A stretch of 12,624 nt of DNA, from contig DBHP01000084.1 in assembly GCA_002295705.1 (NCBI GenBank), forward strand, positions 901 to 13,524, in the 5' to 3' direction. The notes beneath the pieces were generated by a model that searched no databases, had not been told where the DNA came from, and saw only the letters and a list, made by a program, of their open reading frames with translations. The translations under genes and the position numbers were made by a program. This DNA is from Candidatus Neomicrothrix sp. UBA825 (GTDB lineage Bacteria; Actinomycetota; Acidimicrobiia; Acidimicrobiales; UBA8592). Shown piece after piece: positions 1 to 6,692 of this stretch. Each line of letters begins with the position of its first letter. Position 1 is the first letter of the stretch.

Positions 1-488
1 CTAAGTTCATCTTTCGCAGGGGCACGGTACGGTGTCAGGTTATCCTTTAGCCCTGATGGGAAATTTCCGGGAGAAACAGCAATATGAGTTAGCTCTTGGA
101 TATCTGACTCTATTTTCTTACCCATTTCTCCGAAGTCGAATCCACGAAAATCACCGGGGGTGATCAGCATCTTTGCACCTGCTTGGCGAGCACAGAAGCC
201 AACTTCTCTTTCTCGGTATATAGCAATGATCGGGTTTTGGATTGCACCGATACGACTCAACGCCGCTGCTAAGATAACGGTCTCAATCCATGTTGGTAGT
301 TCCCAAGCGACGACGTCTCCTTCACCAATGCCTAATTCTTGAAGTCCAGCAGCCATTTCTTCAGCATGGTCTCGGTATTGGAGAAACGTTAGCCTTCGGC
401 CCTGCTCGTCCACAAGCATTTCTGCTTCGGGGCTAATTTCTGAGCGCGTCAAAACGAGGTCCCACAAGTTTTGGTGATCAATTCTCAT
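1..488 (-). CDS. Acyl-CoA synthetase (AMP-dependent ligase), N-terminal part, runs off left edge
   Basis: An open frame starts at ATG 488-486 and stays open to base 1, giving 162 codons of an AMP-binding (ANL) enzyme that would activate a carboxylic acid to its CoA thioester through an acyl-adenylate. The N-terminus reads MRIDHQNLWDLVLTRSE, then LTFLQYRDHAEEMAAGL (the usual T-Y-x-x-L region), GEGDVVAWELPTWIE, and AALSRIGAIQNPIIAIYRER around residues 75-94. The A-x-x-x-x-G-A-x-x-N-P-I-x-x-x-Y-R-x-R-E pattern followed by a G-F-D segment resembles cyclohexanecarboxylate-CoA ligase and FadD-type actinobacterial ligases more than acetyl-CoA synthetase. The P-loop and catalytic lysine lie outside the window. 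A GAAAGG-like ribosome site precedes the ATG. Family is clear; substrate is unknown. Confidence 0.88.
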   Translation of the reverse strand, partial: MRIDHQNLWDLVLTRSEISPEAEMLVDEQGRRLTFLQYRDHAEEMAAGLQELGIGEGDVVAWELPTWIETVILAAALSRIGAIQNPIIAIYREREVGFCARQAGAKMLITPGDFRGFDFGEMGKKIESDIQELTHIAVSPGNFPSGLKDNLTPYRAPAKDEL

Positions 489-536
489 AATTTGCCTTTC
501 GTCAATCCTTAGAGTTTCGGAACTTTTGCCTCATGA

Positions 537-845
537 TTATGGCTCAATCTCGATATGTGCTTGTAAATGAGTTTGCTTTTCGTTGAGCCAACCTTTTGAA
601 TCAGCGTATCTAATCATGTTTTCGAATTGTTGTTTCCAATCGGCATCGTGTTTGTGTTCAACCTGTTGAAGCACCCATGCAATGGAAACCCAAACATGGT
701 TGTCATCAGCTACAGAAGATTGGTTATTCATGATAGAAGCAATCCGTTCCGGGTCGGTTTCCTGTGAACGAATTTCAAATGATGTAAGAACTTCGGACTC
801 TTGAATGGTTGCAGTATTTTCTGAAGCGTTGATTTGGATGAACAT
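537..845 (-). CDS. Small conserved-looking hypothetical protein (102 aa)
   Basis: I do not recognise this family. From ATG 845-843 the product is 102 residues, acidic, without signal peptide or membrane segment. The first half is beta-rich by appearance (MFIQINASENTATIQESEVL) and the second half looks helical, with VWVSIAWVLQQVEHKHDADW and a C-terminal segment rich in K, E and H. The frame stays open upstream to an ATG at 956, but that extension would run into the divergent SMP-30-like gene starting at 902 and has a low-complexity, non-protein-like composition, so 845 is preferred. No good Shine-Dalgarno precedes it; it may be leaderless. It lies 48 bp upstream of the acyl-CoA synthetase start on the same strand, so the two may be co-transcribed. 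Confidence 0.6.
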   Translation of the reverse strand: MFIQINASENTATIQESEVLTSFEIRSQETDPERIASIMNNQSSVADDNHVWVSIAWVLQQVEHKHDADWKQQFENMIRYADSKGWLNEKQTHLQAHIEIEP

Positions 846-901
846 GCGTTTGATTCTAGATGAAAAATGCGGTGGAGGACTAAATAGATTAATGTGCTGA
901 G
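846..901. promoter_or_regulatory. Divergent intergenic region between the small unknown gene and the SMP-30-like gene
   Basis: This 56-bp spacer separates two divergently transcribed genes, so it should hold promoter elements for both. No hexamer pair close to consensus is evident. A GGAGG at 874-878 lies 23 bases before the ATG at 902, too far to act as its ribosome site. The call rests on gene arrangement, not on a recognised motif. Confidence 0.3.
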
Positions 902-1825
902 ATGGCTTTGATACAAACTGAAGTAGCGAACGGTCTTGAATTTCCTGAGGGTCCAATCGTTATGGATGATGGAAGCATTGTTCTCGTTGAAATAGCTGGG
1001 CCGCGCCTTACGCGCGTGCTGCCTGATGGATCAATTGATGTTATTGCAGAATGGGATGATCCGGAATCTGCTGGACCTAACGGAGCTGCTGTCGGCCCTG
1101 ATGGACATATATATGTTTGTAATAATGGTGGTTTTGTCTGGTCTGAAATCAATGGAATGCAATTTCCGATGAACCGTGAGACAGGTGCGAACCAGTCGGA
1201 TTCATATGTCACAGGGTCAATTGACCGAGTTGATTTAACTACTGGTGAAATTGTCAGTATCTACTCAGATTTTCAAGGCGACCGACTATGTGGCCCTAAT
1301 GATATTGTCTTTGATGTTCATGGTGGATTTTGGTTCACGGATTTGGGTAAGCAACGTAGACGAGAGATTGATAAAGGTGCTGTTTATTATGCGCTTCCTG
1401 ACGGTTCGTCAATAGAACGCGTTATTGACAATATTGATCACCCAAATGGGTGTGGTTTATCCCCTGATGGGCGAATATTGTATGTGGCTCAAACAACGAC
1501 TGGTCGTTTATGGGCGTATGACATCTCCGAACCAGGGGTCCTAACTAGCGGTAAAGGAGTGTGTGTTGCGAATACATTAGCTTCTCTTGATTCAATGGCT
1601 ATTGAAGCTGATGGAACAGTGGTTGTGGCTGCCCTTCGAGATGGTCTTTTGGTTGTTCGACCAGATGGATCGTATGATTTTTTGAGCGTTGAGGGACCAT
1701 TGATAACAAATATTGCTTTTAGTCGCGAAGGTGACAATGTAGCTTATATTACCGAATCTGCGTTAGGTTCATTGGTTGCTATTGAATGGCCACGGTCGGG
1801 TCTTGAGTTAGCCTTTTCGCGTTGA
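902..1825 (+). CDS. SMP-30/gluconolactonase/LRE-like six-bladed beta-propeller lactonase
   Basis: The 307-residue product fits the SMP-30/gluconolactonase family, which opens lactones or related esters with a bound divalent cation. Blade motifs repeat along the chain: EFPEGP at 13-18, GPNGAAVGPDGHIYV around 58-72, CGPNDIVFDVHGGFWFTD at 130-147, HPNGCGLSPDGRILYVAQ at 180-197 and SLDSMAIEADGTVVVA at 228-243. By comparison with human SMP30, E16, N182 and D230 are the expected metal ligands and N133 a substrate contact; all are present. An in-frame TAA at 890-892 limits upstream extension, so ATG 902 is the natural start although it has no Shine-Dalgarno. The gene ends 4 bp before the stop of the convergent TIGR03086-like gene. 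No signal peptide, so probably cytoplasmic. The actual lactone is unknown. Confidence 0.88.
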   Translation: MALIQTEVANGLEFPEGPIVMDDGSIVLVEIAGPRLTRVLPDGSIDVIAEWDDPESAGPNGAAVGPDGHIYVCNNGGFVWSEINGMQFPMNRETGANQSDSYVTGSIDRVDLTTGEIVSIYSDFQGDRLCGPNDIVFDVHGGFWFTDLGKQRRREIDKGAVYYALPDGSSIERVIDNIDHPNGCGLSPDGRILYVAQTTTGRLWAYDISEPGVLTSGKGVCVANTLASLDSMAIEADGTVVVAALRDGLLVVRPDGSYDFLSVEGPLITNIAFSREGDNVAYITESALGSLVAIEWPRSGLELAFSR

Positions 1826-1829
1826 TTGA

Positions 1830-2399
1830 TTAGTTACTGTTGACAGATTTACGGCCTGCAAAAGCCATAAACTGATCAACTGCGTCATCGGACGTGGTTT
1901 TACAGGGATCGTTAAATCTGCCGGGACCGCGCATGCTTTCAGATCTTGGTTGCATTATTTTGTAAGCTTCTATCGCCATTTCTGGTGGAATACCGTGATC
2001 TACACTGCTGGCGTCAGTTATATCCCATGCGTGGGTGAACGTATCGATCCATATTATGCCGAGGAATTCATCGAGAGTCATGTCGCCAAAGGGTGACGTT
2101 ATTTGCTGGTTCAAATCATCTTGTGTATATCGTTGCTCTATCTCATCTTTGAGTTTCGCAATAAAGGTACCAGTTGCTGGTTGGTCGCCTTTTGATGAGT
2201 CTTCTCCGTTGATGTTGTTGACCATGGAAAGAACAACTTCGGCGTGCTCAATTACGTCGGTCACGTCCCAACCCACGCAACACGTTGGGTTATGAGGTGA
2301 AGATTTTTCCACAGCCTCGCTTAGGAGGCGGATTGCGTATGCGTACCTTGCGGAATTGTATGTGGGAAACTTTTGCGTGTGGGATTCCGGCATGTACAT
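1830..2399 (-). CDS. TIGR03086-like protein, mycothiol maleylpyruvate isomerase/DinB metal-binding fold
   Basis: The 189-residue protein has the layout of actinobacterial TIGR03086 proteins: a helical bundle related to DinB and the mycothiol-dependent maleylpyruvate isomerase N-domain. The pattern C-x-G-W-D-V-x-D-V-I-E-H is at 41-52 and D-T-F-T-H-A-W-D at 119-126; H52, H123 and D119 are the likely metal-site residues. The C-terminal end, with DDAVDQFMAFAGRK at 171-184, matches the family's closing helix. Function is unproven for most members; some act as mycothiol-dependent transferases or isomerases. Two in-frame ATGs (2399 and 2393) are possible and neither has a clear Shine-Dalgarno. It starts 12 bp after the stop of the second acyl-CoA dehydrogenase subunit, so it is probably the last gene of that transcript. 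Confidence 0.8.
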   Translation of the reverse strand: MYMPESHTQKFPTYNSARYAYAIRLLSEAVEKSSPHNPTCCVGWDVTDVIEHAEVVLSMVNNINGEDSSKGDQPATGTFIAKLKDEIEQRYTQDDLNQQITSPFGDMTLDEFLGIIWIDTFTHAWDITDASSVDHGIPPEMAIEAYKIMQPRSESMRGPGRFNDPCKTTSDDAVDQFMAFAGRKSVNSN

Positions 2400-2411
2400 G
2401 TTGATGGTTTT

Positions 2412-3545
2412 CTATGCGACTCCTGCAGCGACTTTAGCTTTGTTTGCAATTAGTTTCCCGAGTTCTGAGAGTTGCGCTGAACCGCCTCCGAGCATATTTT
2501 CTAGTTGTTTAACCCATAGGAAGTAGCGGTGGACGGGATAATCAATATCGGCTCCCATGCCTCCATGGAGGTGTTGAACATCATGTACGACTTGTTGTCC
2601 GACTTCTGCGGACCACCATTTGGCTGTGCGGACCTCTTCAGCTGCGGGGTATCCGCTGTCGAGTCTCCATGCTGCTTGCCAAAGAACCAATCGCATTGCA
2701 TCTGTACCGATGTAACAGTCTGCGGCTCTTTGCGTTACAGCTTGGTTGTGCGAGAGTGGCCTCCCAAATTGTTCTCTTTCGCTTGTGTATTCTGCCATCA
2801 TTTCTGTTGCCTTTGCGCAACAGCCCACTGCTGAGGCTGCTATGGCTGTATGGATGCGTTCGAGGGTCCATGTCAATGCTTGTTTTCCTTGATTTATGGT
2901 TCCGAGCAGTTCAGCTTGGTGTTGGTTTAACGTTATTTCCCCATGCAGTTCCCGGTTTGTTGTTGAACTGTTTATGACTGTGATGGACGTTTCATTAGTT
3001 GAGATGAGGAAGAGGGCAATGTCGCCTGTATGGGTTACTGCTGGAGTCACGATGTAGTTTGCAATATTTGCTGCTGGCACTGCAGGCTTTGAACCTGTGA
3101 GGAGCCATACGCCATTTTTTTCTTCAGCTTTGAGCGATGAGTTGTAGGGGTCATTGATTCCCCATTCTTGGAATGCGCCGGTGACGATACATTCTCCTGT
3201 TATGACTTGTGGCAGAATCATGTTCTTTTGTTGTTCTGAGCCGAATTCAGCTATTGGAATTGCGCCCATTGCGAGTGTTTGAAGCAATGGAATGGGAGAG
3301 ACTGATCGCCCATGTTCTTCTAGAACGATGCATAGTTCTAGAAGTCCGAACCCAAGTCCACCATAATCTTCGGGAAGTGCGACTCCTAGCAAGTTTGCTT
3401 GCGCTAGTTCTTCCCATATTGCCCGATCAAACCTTTCTTCGGTCTTTTCTATTTCTTCGACACGATCGTAATTTGAGGTTCCTTCGAATATTTGCGCGCT
3501 CAGGTCTTTGAGTGCGTTTTGTTCTTCTGAAAAATCAAAATTCAT
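2412..3545 (-). CDS. Acyl-CoA dehydrogenase, second subunit (FadE27-like, incomplete on its own)
   Basis: This 377-residue acyl-CoA dehydrogenase relative begins at ATG 3545-3543 (MNFDFSEEQNALKD), 2 bp after the stop of the other subunit. The open frame extends to 3584, but that would overlap the upstream gene by over 30 bases and adds no family sequence. Present: the N-terminal helical domain with PEDYGGLGFGLLELCIVLEE at 58-77, REQFGRP at 257-263 (FAD-binding arginine loop) and HLHGGMGADIDYPVHRYF at 325-342. Missing: the S-E-x-x-A-G-S-D flavin motif, replaced by FQEWGINDPYN, and the C-terminal G-G-T-x-E-I-x-R motif, replaced by LGGGSAQLSELGK. This matches the beta subunits of mycobacterial alpha2beta2 acyl-CoA dehydrogenases. 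It should work only in complex with its neighbour. Translational coupling is likely. Confidence 0.88.
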   Translation of the reverse strand: MNFDFSEEQNALKDLSAQIFEGTSNYDRVEEIEKTEERFDRAIWEELAQANLLGVALPEDYGGLGFGLLELCIVLEEHGRSVSPIPLLQTLAMGAIPIAEFGSEQQKNMILPQVITGECIVTGAFQEWGINDPYNSSLKAEEKNGVWLLTGSKPAVPAANIANYIVTPAVTHTGDIALFLISTNETSITVINSSTTNRELHGEITLNQHQAELLGTINQGKQALTWTLERIHTAIAASAVGCCAKATEMMAEYTSEREQFGRPLSHNQAVTQRAADCYIGTDAMRLVLWQAAWRLDSGYPAAEEVRTAKWWSAEVGQQVVHDVQHLHGGMGADIDYPVHRYFLWVKQLENMLGGGSAQLSELGKLIANKAKVAAGVA

Positions 3546-3547
3546 TT

Positions 3548-4726
3548 TTAGCGTTTCCCGCGGCTCATACCGAGACCCATCCATGCGATAATTTCTCGCT
3601 GGATTTCGTTAACTCCCCCGCCAAAAGTGTTAATTTGTGCTGAACGGCCGGCTGCTTCGAGTTCGCCCCGTAAGATCGCTCCTGGGGTTCCTCCCCTGAG
3701 GTGACCTGCTGCTCCGATCACTCCAAGCAGAAGGTGATAGACATCTGCGACGCTTTCTGTTCCATAAACTTTGGCTGTTGATGCATGGTAAGGCTGGAGT
3801 GTTCCAGCTTCAACTGCTGTTGTCATTCGCCAGTTCATGAGATTGAGGGCATCAAGCTTTGCCTTGCATTTTGCAAGATCCATTTGGACCCATGGAATGT
3901 CAATAATTCGCGTTTCATCGTCAATATTGGTTGTTGCTGCCCACTCGACGACATCGTCAAATAGTCTGAACGATAAGACGCTTACGGCTGCGAGTCCTAC
4001 GCGTTCATGATTCAACTGACTTGCAATGAGTCCCCATCCGCCATGTAGGTCGCCTACTAAATTGCTGTATGGGACTCGAACTTCGTCGTAGTAGGTCGCT
4101 GTTGTTGTAGCTTGGCCAACTGTAACAATCGGAGTGTAGCTGAAGCCTGGATCATCGGTTGGCACGATGATGATTGATATTCCTTTGTGTTTCTTTGCCT
4201 CGTGGTCAGTTCTGCATGCAAGCCATACGTAATCTGCCTCGTTGGCGCCGCTAGTCCACATCTTTTGCCCGTTAATGACCCATTGGTCACCGTCTCTATC
4301 TGCTCGGGTTGTAAGTGATAGTAGGTCAGTTCCGGCGCTTGCTTCGCTGTACCCAATAGCGAATGTGATTTCTCCGGAAAGAATCTTTGGGAGAAAGAAT
4401 TCTTTGTGTTCTGCGCTTCCCATTTCCATGAGTGTGGGTCCAACAGTATTCAATGTCACAAAAGGCATTGGGGCATTTGCTCTGACTGATTCGTCGTAGA
4501 AGATGAATTGATCCGTTGGGGGTCGACCTTGGCCGCCGTATTCTGTTGGCCATCCGATGCCTAGCATGCCATCTGAGCCCATTTTTTTAAAAAGTTCACG
4601 TCGAACAGGTGACGTTTCATGGGCGCCACGCAAAGCGTCTCTGACATCTTCAGTCATCAAGTTAGCAAAATACTCTCTGGCTTCTTTTCGAAATGATTGC
4701 TGTTCTGGGGTTTCTTGTAGTAACAC
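3548..4726 (-). CDS. Acyl-CoA dehydrogenase, catalytic subunit (FadE26-like)
   Basis: This 392-residue flavoenzyme subunit should introduce the alpha-beta double bond into an acyl-CoA and pass electrons to ETF. GWPTEYGGQGRPP at 58-70, GYSEASAGTDLLSL at 125-138 (S-E-x-x-A-G-x-D flavin motif), QKMWTSGANEADYVW at 154-168, NHERVGLAA at 239-247 and FGGGVNEIQREIIAWMGLG at 368-386 are all visible. E241 in the helix-G ERV motif is the candidate catalytic base, as in FadE26, LCAD and isovaleryl-CoA dehydrogenase; the MCAD-type position near 369 is glycine. The R-x-Q-F-G loop is missing and presumably supplied by the partner subunit. Translation starts at GTG 4726-4724 with a good ribosome site, AAGGTGG, at 4737-4731. 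The partner ATG follows 2 bp after the stop. Confidence 0.92.
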   Translation of the reverse strand: MLLQETPEQQSFRKEAREYFANLMTEDVRDALRGAHETSPVRRELFKKMGSDGMLGIGWPTEYGGQGRPPTDQFIFYDESVRANAPMPFVTLNTVGPTLMEMGSAEHKEFFLPKILSGEITFAIGYSEASAGTDLLSLTTRADRDGDQWVINGQKMWTSGANEADYVWLACRTDHEAKKHKGISIIIVPTDDPGFSYTPIVTVGQATTTATYYDEVRVPYSNLVGDLHGGWGLIASQLNHERVGLAAVSVLSFRLFDDVVEWAATTNIDDETRIIDIPWVQMDLAKCKAKLDALNLMNWRMTTAVEAGTLQPYHASTAKVYGTESVADVYHLLLGVIGAAGHLRGGTPGAILRGELEAAGRSAQINTFGGGVNEIQREIIAWMGLGMSRGKR

Positions 4727-4730
4727 TTTT

Positions 4731-4737
4731 CCACCTT
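4731..4737 (-). promoter_or_regulatory. Ribosome binding site deciding a GTG start
   Basis: The minus strand reads AAGGTGG, four bases before the GTG at 4726-4724. It is the only plausible initiation signal here and supports the GTG as the true start of the catalytic acyl-CoA dehydrogenase subunit. Confidence 0.65.
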
Positions 4738-4826
4738 AGGGAGTCGTGCCTCCATTTTAGCGATCAATATGAGGGCATGAAAATTTCTGTTACTTATCGA
4801 TGATACACAACGAACAGGCAGTTTTG

Positions 4827-5165
4827 TTAAAGTGCTTCGTTGCCTTCTTCACCGGTGCGTATTCTGACGAGTCGATCGACGTTTGATACCCAGATCTTTC
4901 CATCTCCGATTTTTCCAGTTCGGGCTGCCCCCAGAACAGCATCTACTGCTTTATCGGCATCATCGTCTGAAACGACAATTTCTAGTCGTGATTTCGGAGT
5001 AAAGGCTACTTTGTACTCAGTCCCTCGGTATGTTTCGGTGTGTCCCCCCTGCCTTCCGAACCCTTGAGCCTCAGTGACAGTCATTCCTTGCACACCCAAA
5101 AGTGCCAAGGCCTCTTTAACCTCTTCTACCTGGTGTGGTTTGATAACAGCTGTGAGTAGTTTCAT
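4827..5165 (-). CDS. glnB: P-II nitrogen regulatory protein (GlnB/GlnK type)
   Basis: The 112-residue product has the exact usual length of P-II, the trimeric sensor of 2-oxoglutarate and ATP/ADP that controls nitrogen metabolism through protein contacts. It starts MKLLTAVIKPHQVEEVKEAL at ATG 5165; an upstream ATG at 5189 would add eight residues not found in the family. Visible are the ATP-loop region EAQGFGRQGGHTE at 32-44, the T-loop signature YRGTEY at 46-51 with the modifiable Tyr51, TPKSRLEIVV at 56-65 and the C-terminal signature TGKIGDGKIWV at 83-93, followed by R101 and R103. In actinobacteria Tyr51 is typically adenylylated by GlnD, but neither glnD nor amtB is nearby. GlnB and GlnK cannot be told apart here. 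The upstream region holds a candidate GlnR site. Confidence 0.95.
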   Translation of the reverse strand: MKLLTAVIKPHQVEEVKEALALLGVQGMTVTEAQGFGRQGGHTETYRGTEYKVAFTPKSRLEIVVSDDDADKAVDAVLGAARTGKIGDGKIWVSNVDRLVRIRTGEEGNEAL

Positions 5166-5204
5166 CTGTATATTTCGCTTTCTCTCCAAACGCTATTGAA
5201 GTTG

Positions 5205-5210
5205 CTTATA
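5205..5210 (-). promoter_or_regulatory. Possible -10 element of the P-II gene
   Basis: The minus strand reads TATAAG (5 of 6 against TATAAT), which would give a leader of roughly 30 bases before the P-II ATG. No good -35 hexamer is found 17 bases upstream, which fits an activator-dependent promoter but also fits chance. Confidence 0.3.
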
Positions 5211-5234
5211 ACATTAACACTATCAGTGCTGAGA

Positions 5235-5265
5235 GTTACCGAAATTGTGTTACCACCATGTTAAC
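5235..5265 (-). promoter_or_regulatory. Candidate GlnR-type operator upstream of the P-II gene
   Basis: On the minus strand three GTAAC-like half-sites follow each other: GTTAAC (5265-5260), GTAAC (5253-5249) and GTAAC (5239-5235). The first two are separated by six bases, the spacing of actinobacterial GlnR boxes (gTnAC-n6-GaAAC), and place AC dinucleotides nine bases apart. The cluster lies about 70-100 bases before the P-II ATG and just upstream of the weak TATAAG. GlnR control of glnK/glnB is well known in actinobacteria; its action here is inference. Confidence 0.4.
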
Positions 5266-5285
5266 TTTTCTGAGATAACGTATGG

Positions 5286-6191
5286 TCAGTTTGCCCCGTA
5301 CACAGCCTCCGGCGCAGGTGTGCTTTCTATGCTTTGATGCACAAGGTCAGCGACTTCAGTTGCTTCCATTTTCCTGTTTCCGACTGATGCGACAGCTCCA
5401 TGTTGCCACCCATCACAAACATTGAGTTGTCCGGCAGTAACCTCAAATGTTCTTCCAGTTATGTCACATTGTGGACTTATGAGCCACGCTACAAGGGGCG
5501 CTACGTTATCTGGAGATTTTTCATCGAAAGTTCCTTCTTGGATATCATCCGTTGAGTAGAAGATGCCTTCTGTCATTCGGGTTCTGGCATCGGGTGCTAC
5601 AGCATTGACTGTTACCCCATACCTCCCCCATTCAGCAGCTTGTTGGACGGTTAGCAATGCTATTGCTGCTTTTGCTGCTGCATAGTTTCCTTGTCCGATG
5701 GAGCCCATCAATCCGGCTCCTGAACTGGTGTTTACTATTCGGGCTGCAATTTCATTTCCGCTTTTCGCTTGGTCACGCCAATATGCGATGGCGTGGCGGG
5801 CGGGGGCGAAATGGCCTTTGAGGTGAACGCGGATGACGCTATCCCATTCTTCTTCGTTCATGCTTGCAAGCATTCGGTCACGGAGGAATCCTGCATTGCA
5901 GACAAGGCCATCAAGTTTCCCCCAAGTATTGATAGCTTGTTGGATCATGCTTGCGGCCTGTTGCCAATCAGCGACGTCAGCTGCGTTCACGTCAGCTTCA
6001 CCACCGAAGGCAAGGATCTCATTGACAACTTGTTGTGCTGGACTGTCGCTTCCTTGACTTCCATCTCGTTCAACTCCAAGGTCATTTACGAGTACTTTGG
6101 CTCCTTGTCTGGCTAATTCCAGTGCATGAGATCGCCCTAATCCTCGCCCTGCTCCTGTAACGATGACTACTTGATTTTCGCAAATGCCCAT
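5286..6191 (-). CDS. Hsd4A/MFE-2-like short-chain dehydrogenase (putative 3-hydroxyacyl-CoA dehydrogenase)
   Basis: This 301-residue classical SDR carries TGAGRGLGRSHALELA at 12-27 (nucleotide-binding glycine motif), VNDLG at 35-39 with the NAD-selecting aspartate, CNAG at 98-101, NTSSGAG at 154-160 and YAAAK at 170-174. S157, Y170 and K174 form the catalytic set. The long insert after the second beta strand (GVERDGSQGSDSPAQQVV) and the VAPDARTRMTE motif at 198-208 are hallmarks of the MFE-2/17-beta-HSD type 4 dehydrogenase domain and of mycobacterial Hsd4A, which oxidise 3-hydroxyacyl-CoAs, including steroid side-chain intermediates. The hydratase domain of full MFE-2 is absent. ATG 6191 is preceded by GAGGAG at a five-base gap. 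The gene follows the YbaK-type gene by 19 bp. Precise substrate is unknown. Confidence 0.88.
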   Translation of the reverse strand: MGICENQVVIVTGAGRGLGRSHALELARQGAKVLVNDLGVERDGSQGSDSPAQQVVNEILAFGGEADVNAADVADWQQAASMIQQAINTWGKLDGLVCNAGFLRDRMLASMNEEEWDSVIRVHLKGHFAPARHAIAYWRDQAKSGNEIAARIVNTSSGAGLMGSIGQGNYAAAKAAIALLTVQQAAEWGRYGVTVNAVAPDARTRMTEGIFYSTDDIQEGTFDEKSPDNVAPLVAWLISPQCDITGRTFEVTAGQLNVCDGWQHGAVASVGNRKMEATEVADLVHQSIESTPAPEAVYGAN

Positions 6192-6210
6192 TTTTTCTCC
6201 TCAACCGTTT

Positions 6211-6684
6211 TCACGAGTCTTCTGGTTTCACTGTTGCAAGAGTAGCACCGGTAATTTCAAGAAGTTCAGCTGGCGTGATGGGAAAGCACGAATTTGGTGT
6301 TCCCGCTGCAGCCCATACTTGGTTGAATATGTTGAGGTCTTCGTCCATGATTGTCTGAATTTTTTGGGCATGGCCAAATGGAGGTGTTCCTCCTATGGCG
6401 AATCCAGTGTGTGAGCGAACAATTTCAGGTTTAGCGATTTCAAAGCTCTTCGTATCAAGAAGGAGTTTAATTTTGTCTGGGTCTACCCTGTTTTTGCCTG
6501 ATACGAGGAGAAGTATTGGATGCTTATCAGCGGTAAAGACAAGTGATTTAACGATTTGGGCGACGTCGCAGCCCACTGCTGCAGCTGCATCTGATGCTGT
6601 TTTTGTTCCTTCAGGAAAAAATTGTACTTTTGGTTCGTAGCCGACAGTTTTGCACGTTGTTAGGAATCTATCGTTGGCTTTCAT
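6211..6684 (-). CDS. YbaK/EbsC-family aminoacyl-tRNA deacylase
   Basis: The 157-residue protein matches the YbaK/prolyl-tRNA editing domain family, which hydrolyses mischarged aminoacyl-tRNAs, for example Cys-tRNA(Pro) in YbaK itself. The conserved order is seen: a low-homology N-terminus, DVAQIVKSLVF at 40-50 with the invariant lysine K46, LLLVSGKNRVD at 58-68, the IGGTPPFGH motif at 97-105 and AAGTPNSCFPITPAELLEI at 126-144. It is a single free-standing domain, not part of ProRS. Whether it edits Cys or Ala on tRNA(Pro), or another pair, cannot be decided by eye. It starts 8 bp after the amidohydrolase stop with no strong ribosome site, so coupled translation is plausible. Cytoplasmic. Confidence 0.9.
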   Translation of the reverse strand: MKANDRFLTTCKTVGYEPKVQFFPEGTKTASDAAAAVGCDVAQIVKSLVFTADKHPILLLVSGKNRVDPDKIKLLLDTKSFEIAKPEIVRSHTGFAIGGTPPFGHAQKIQTIMDEDLNIFNQVWAAAGTPNSCFPITPAELLEITGATLATVKPEDS

Positions 6685-6692
6685 TTTGGATG

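Noticed and set aside
846..956. Longer version of the small unknown gene starting at 956 on the minus strand
   Set aside because: It would overlap the well-supported lactonase-like gene by 55 bases and the added residues do not look like the rest of the protein.
3546..3584. Longer second acyl-CoA dehydrogenase subunit starting at 3584
   Set aside because: The extension lies inside the end of the upstream subunit gene; family proteins begin at the MNFDFSEEQ segment, coded from 3545.
4740..4826. Terminator after the P-II gene or a promoter for the acyl-CoA dehydrogenase genes in this 87-bp gap
   Set aside because: No hairpin with a T-run is seen, and the best hexamers (TTTTCA and TAAAAT, minus strand, 18 apart) are too weak to claim.
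5218..5228. Short palindrome CACT-ATC-AGTG near the P-II promoter
   Set aside because: With only four paired bases per arm it is common by chance; no regulator is suggested by it.
5769..6116. A 115-codon plus-strand open frame inside the Hsd4A-like gene, and similar antisense frames within the acyl-CoA dehydrogenase and amidohydrolase genes
   Set aside because: They mirror strongly conserved minus-strand proteins, resemble no family and have no ribosome sites; they are shadows of codon usage.
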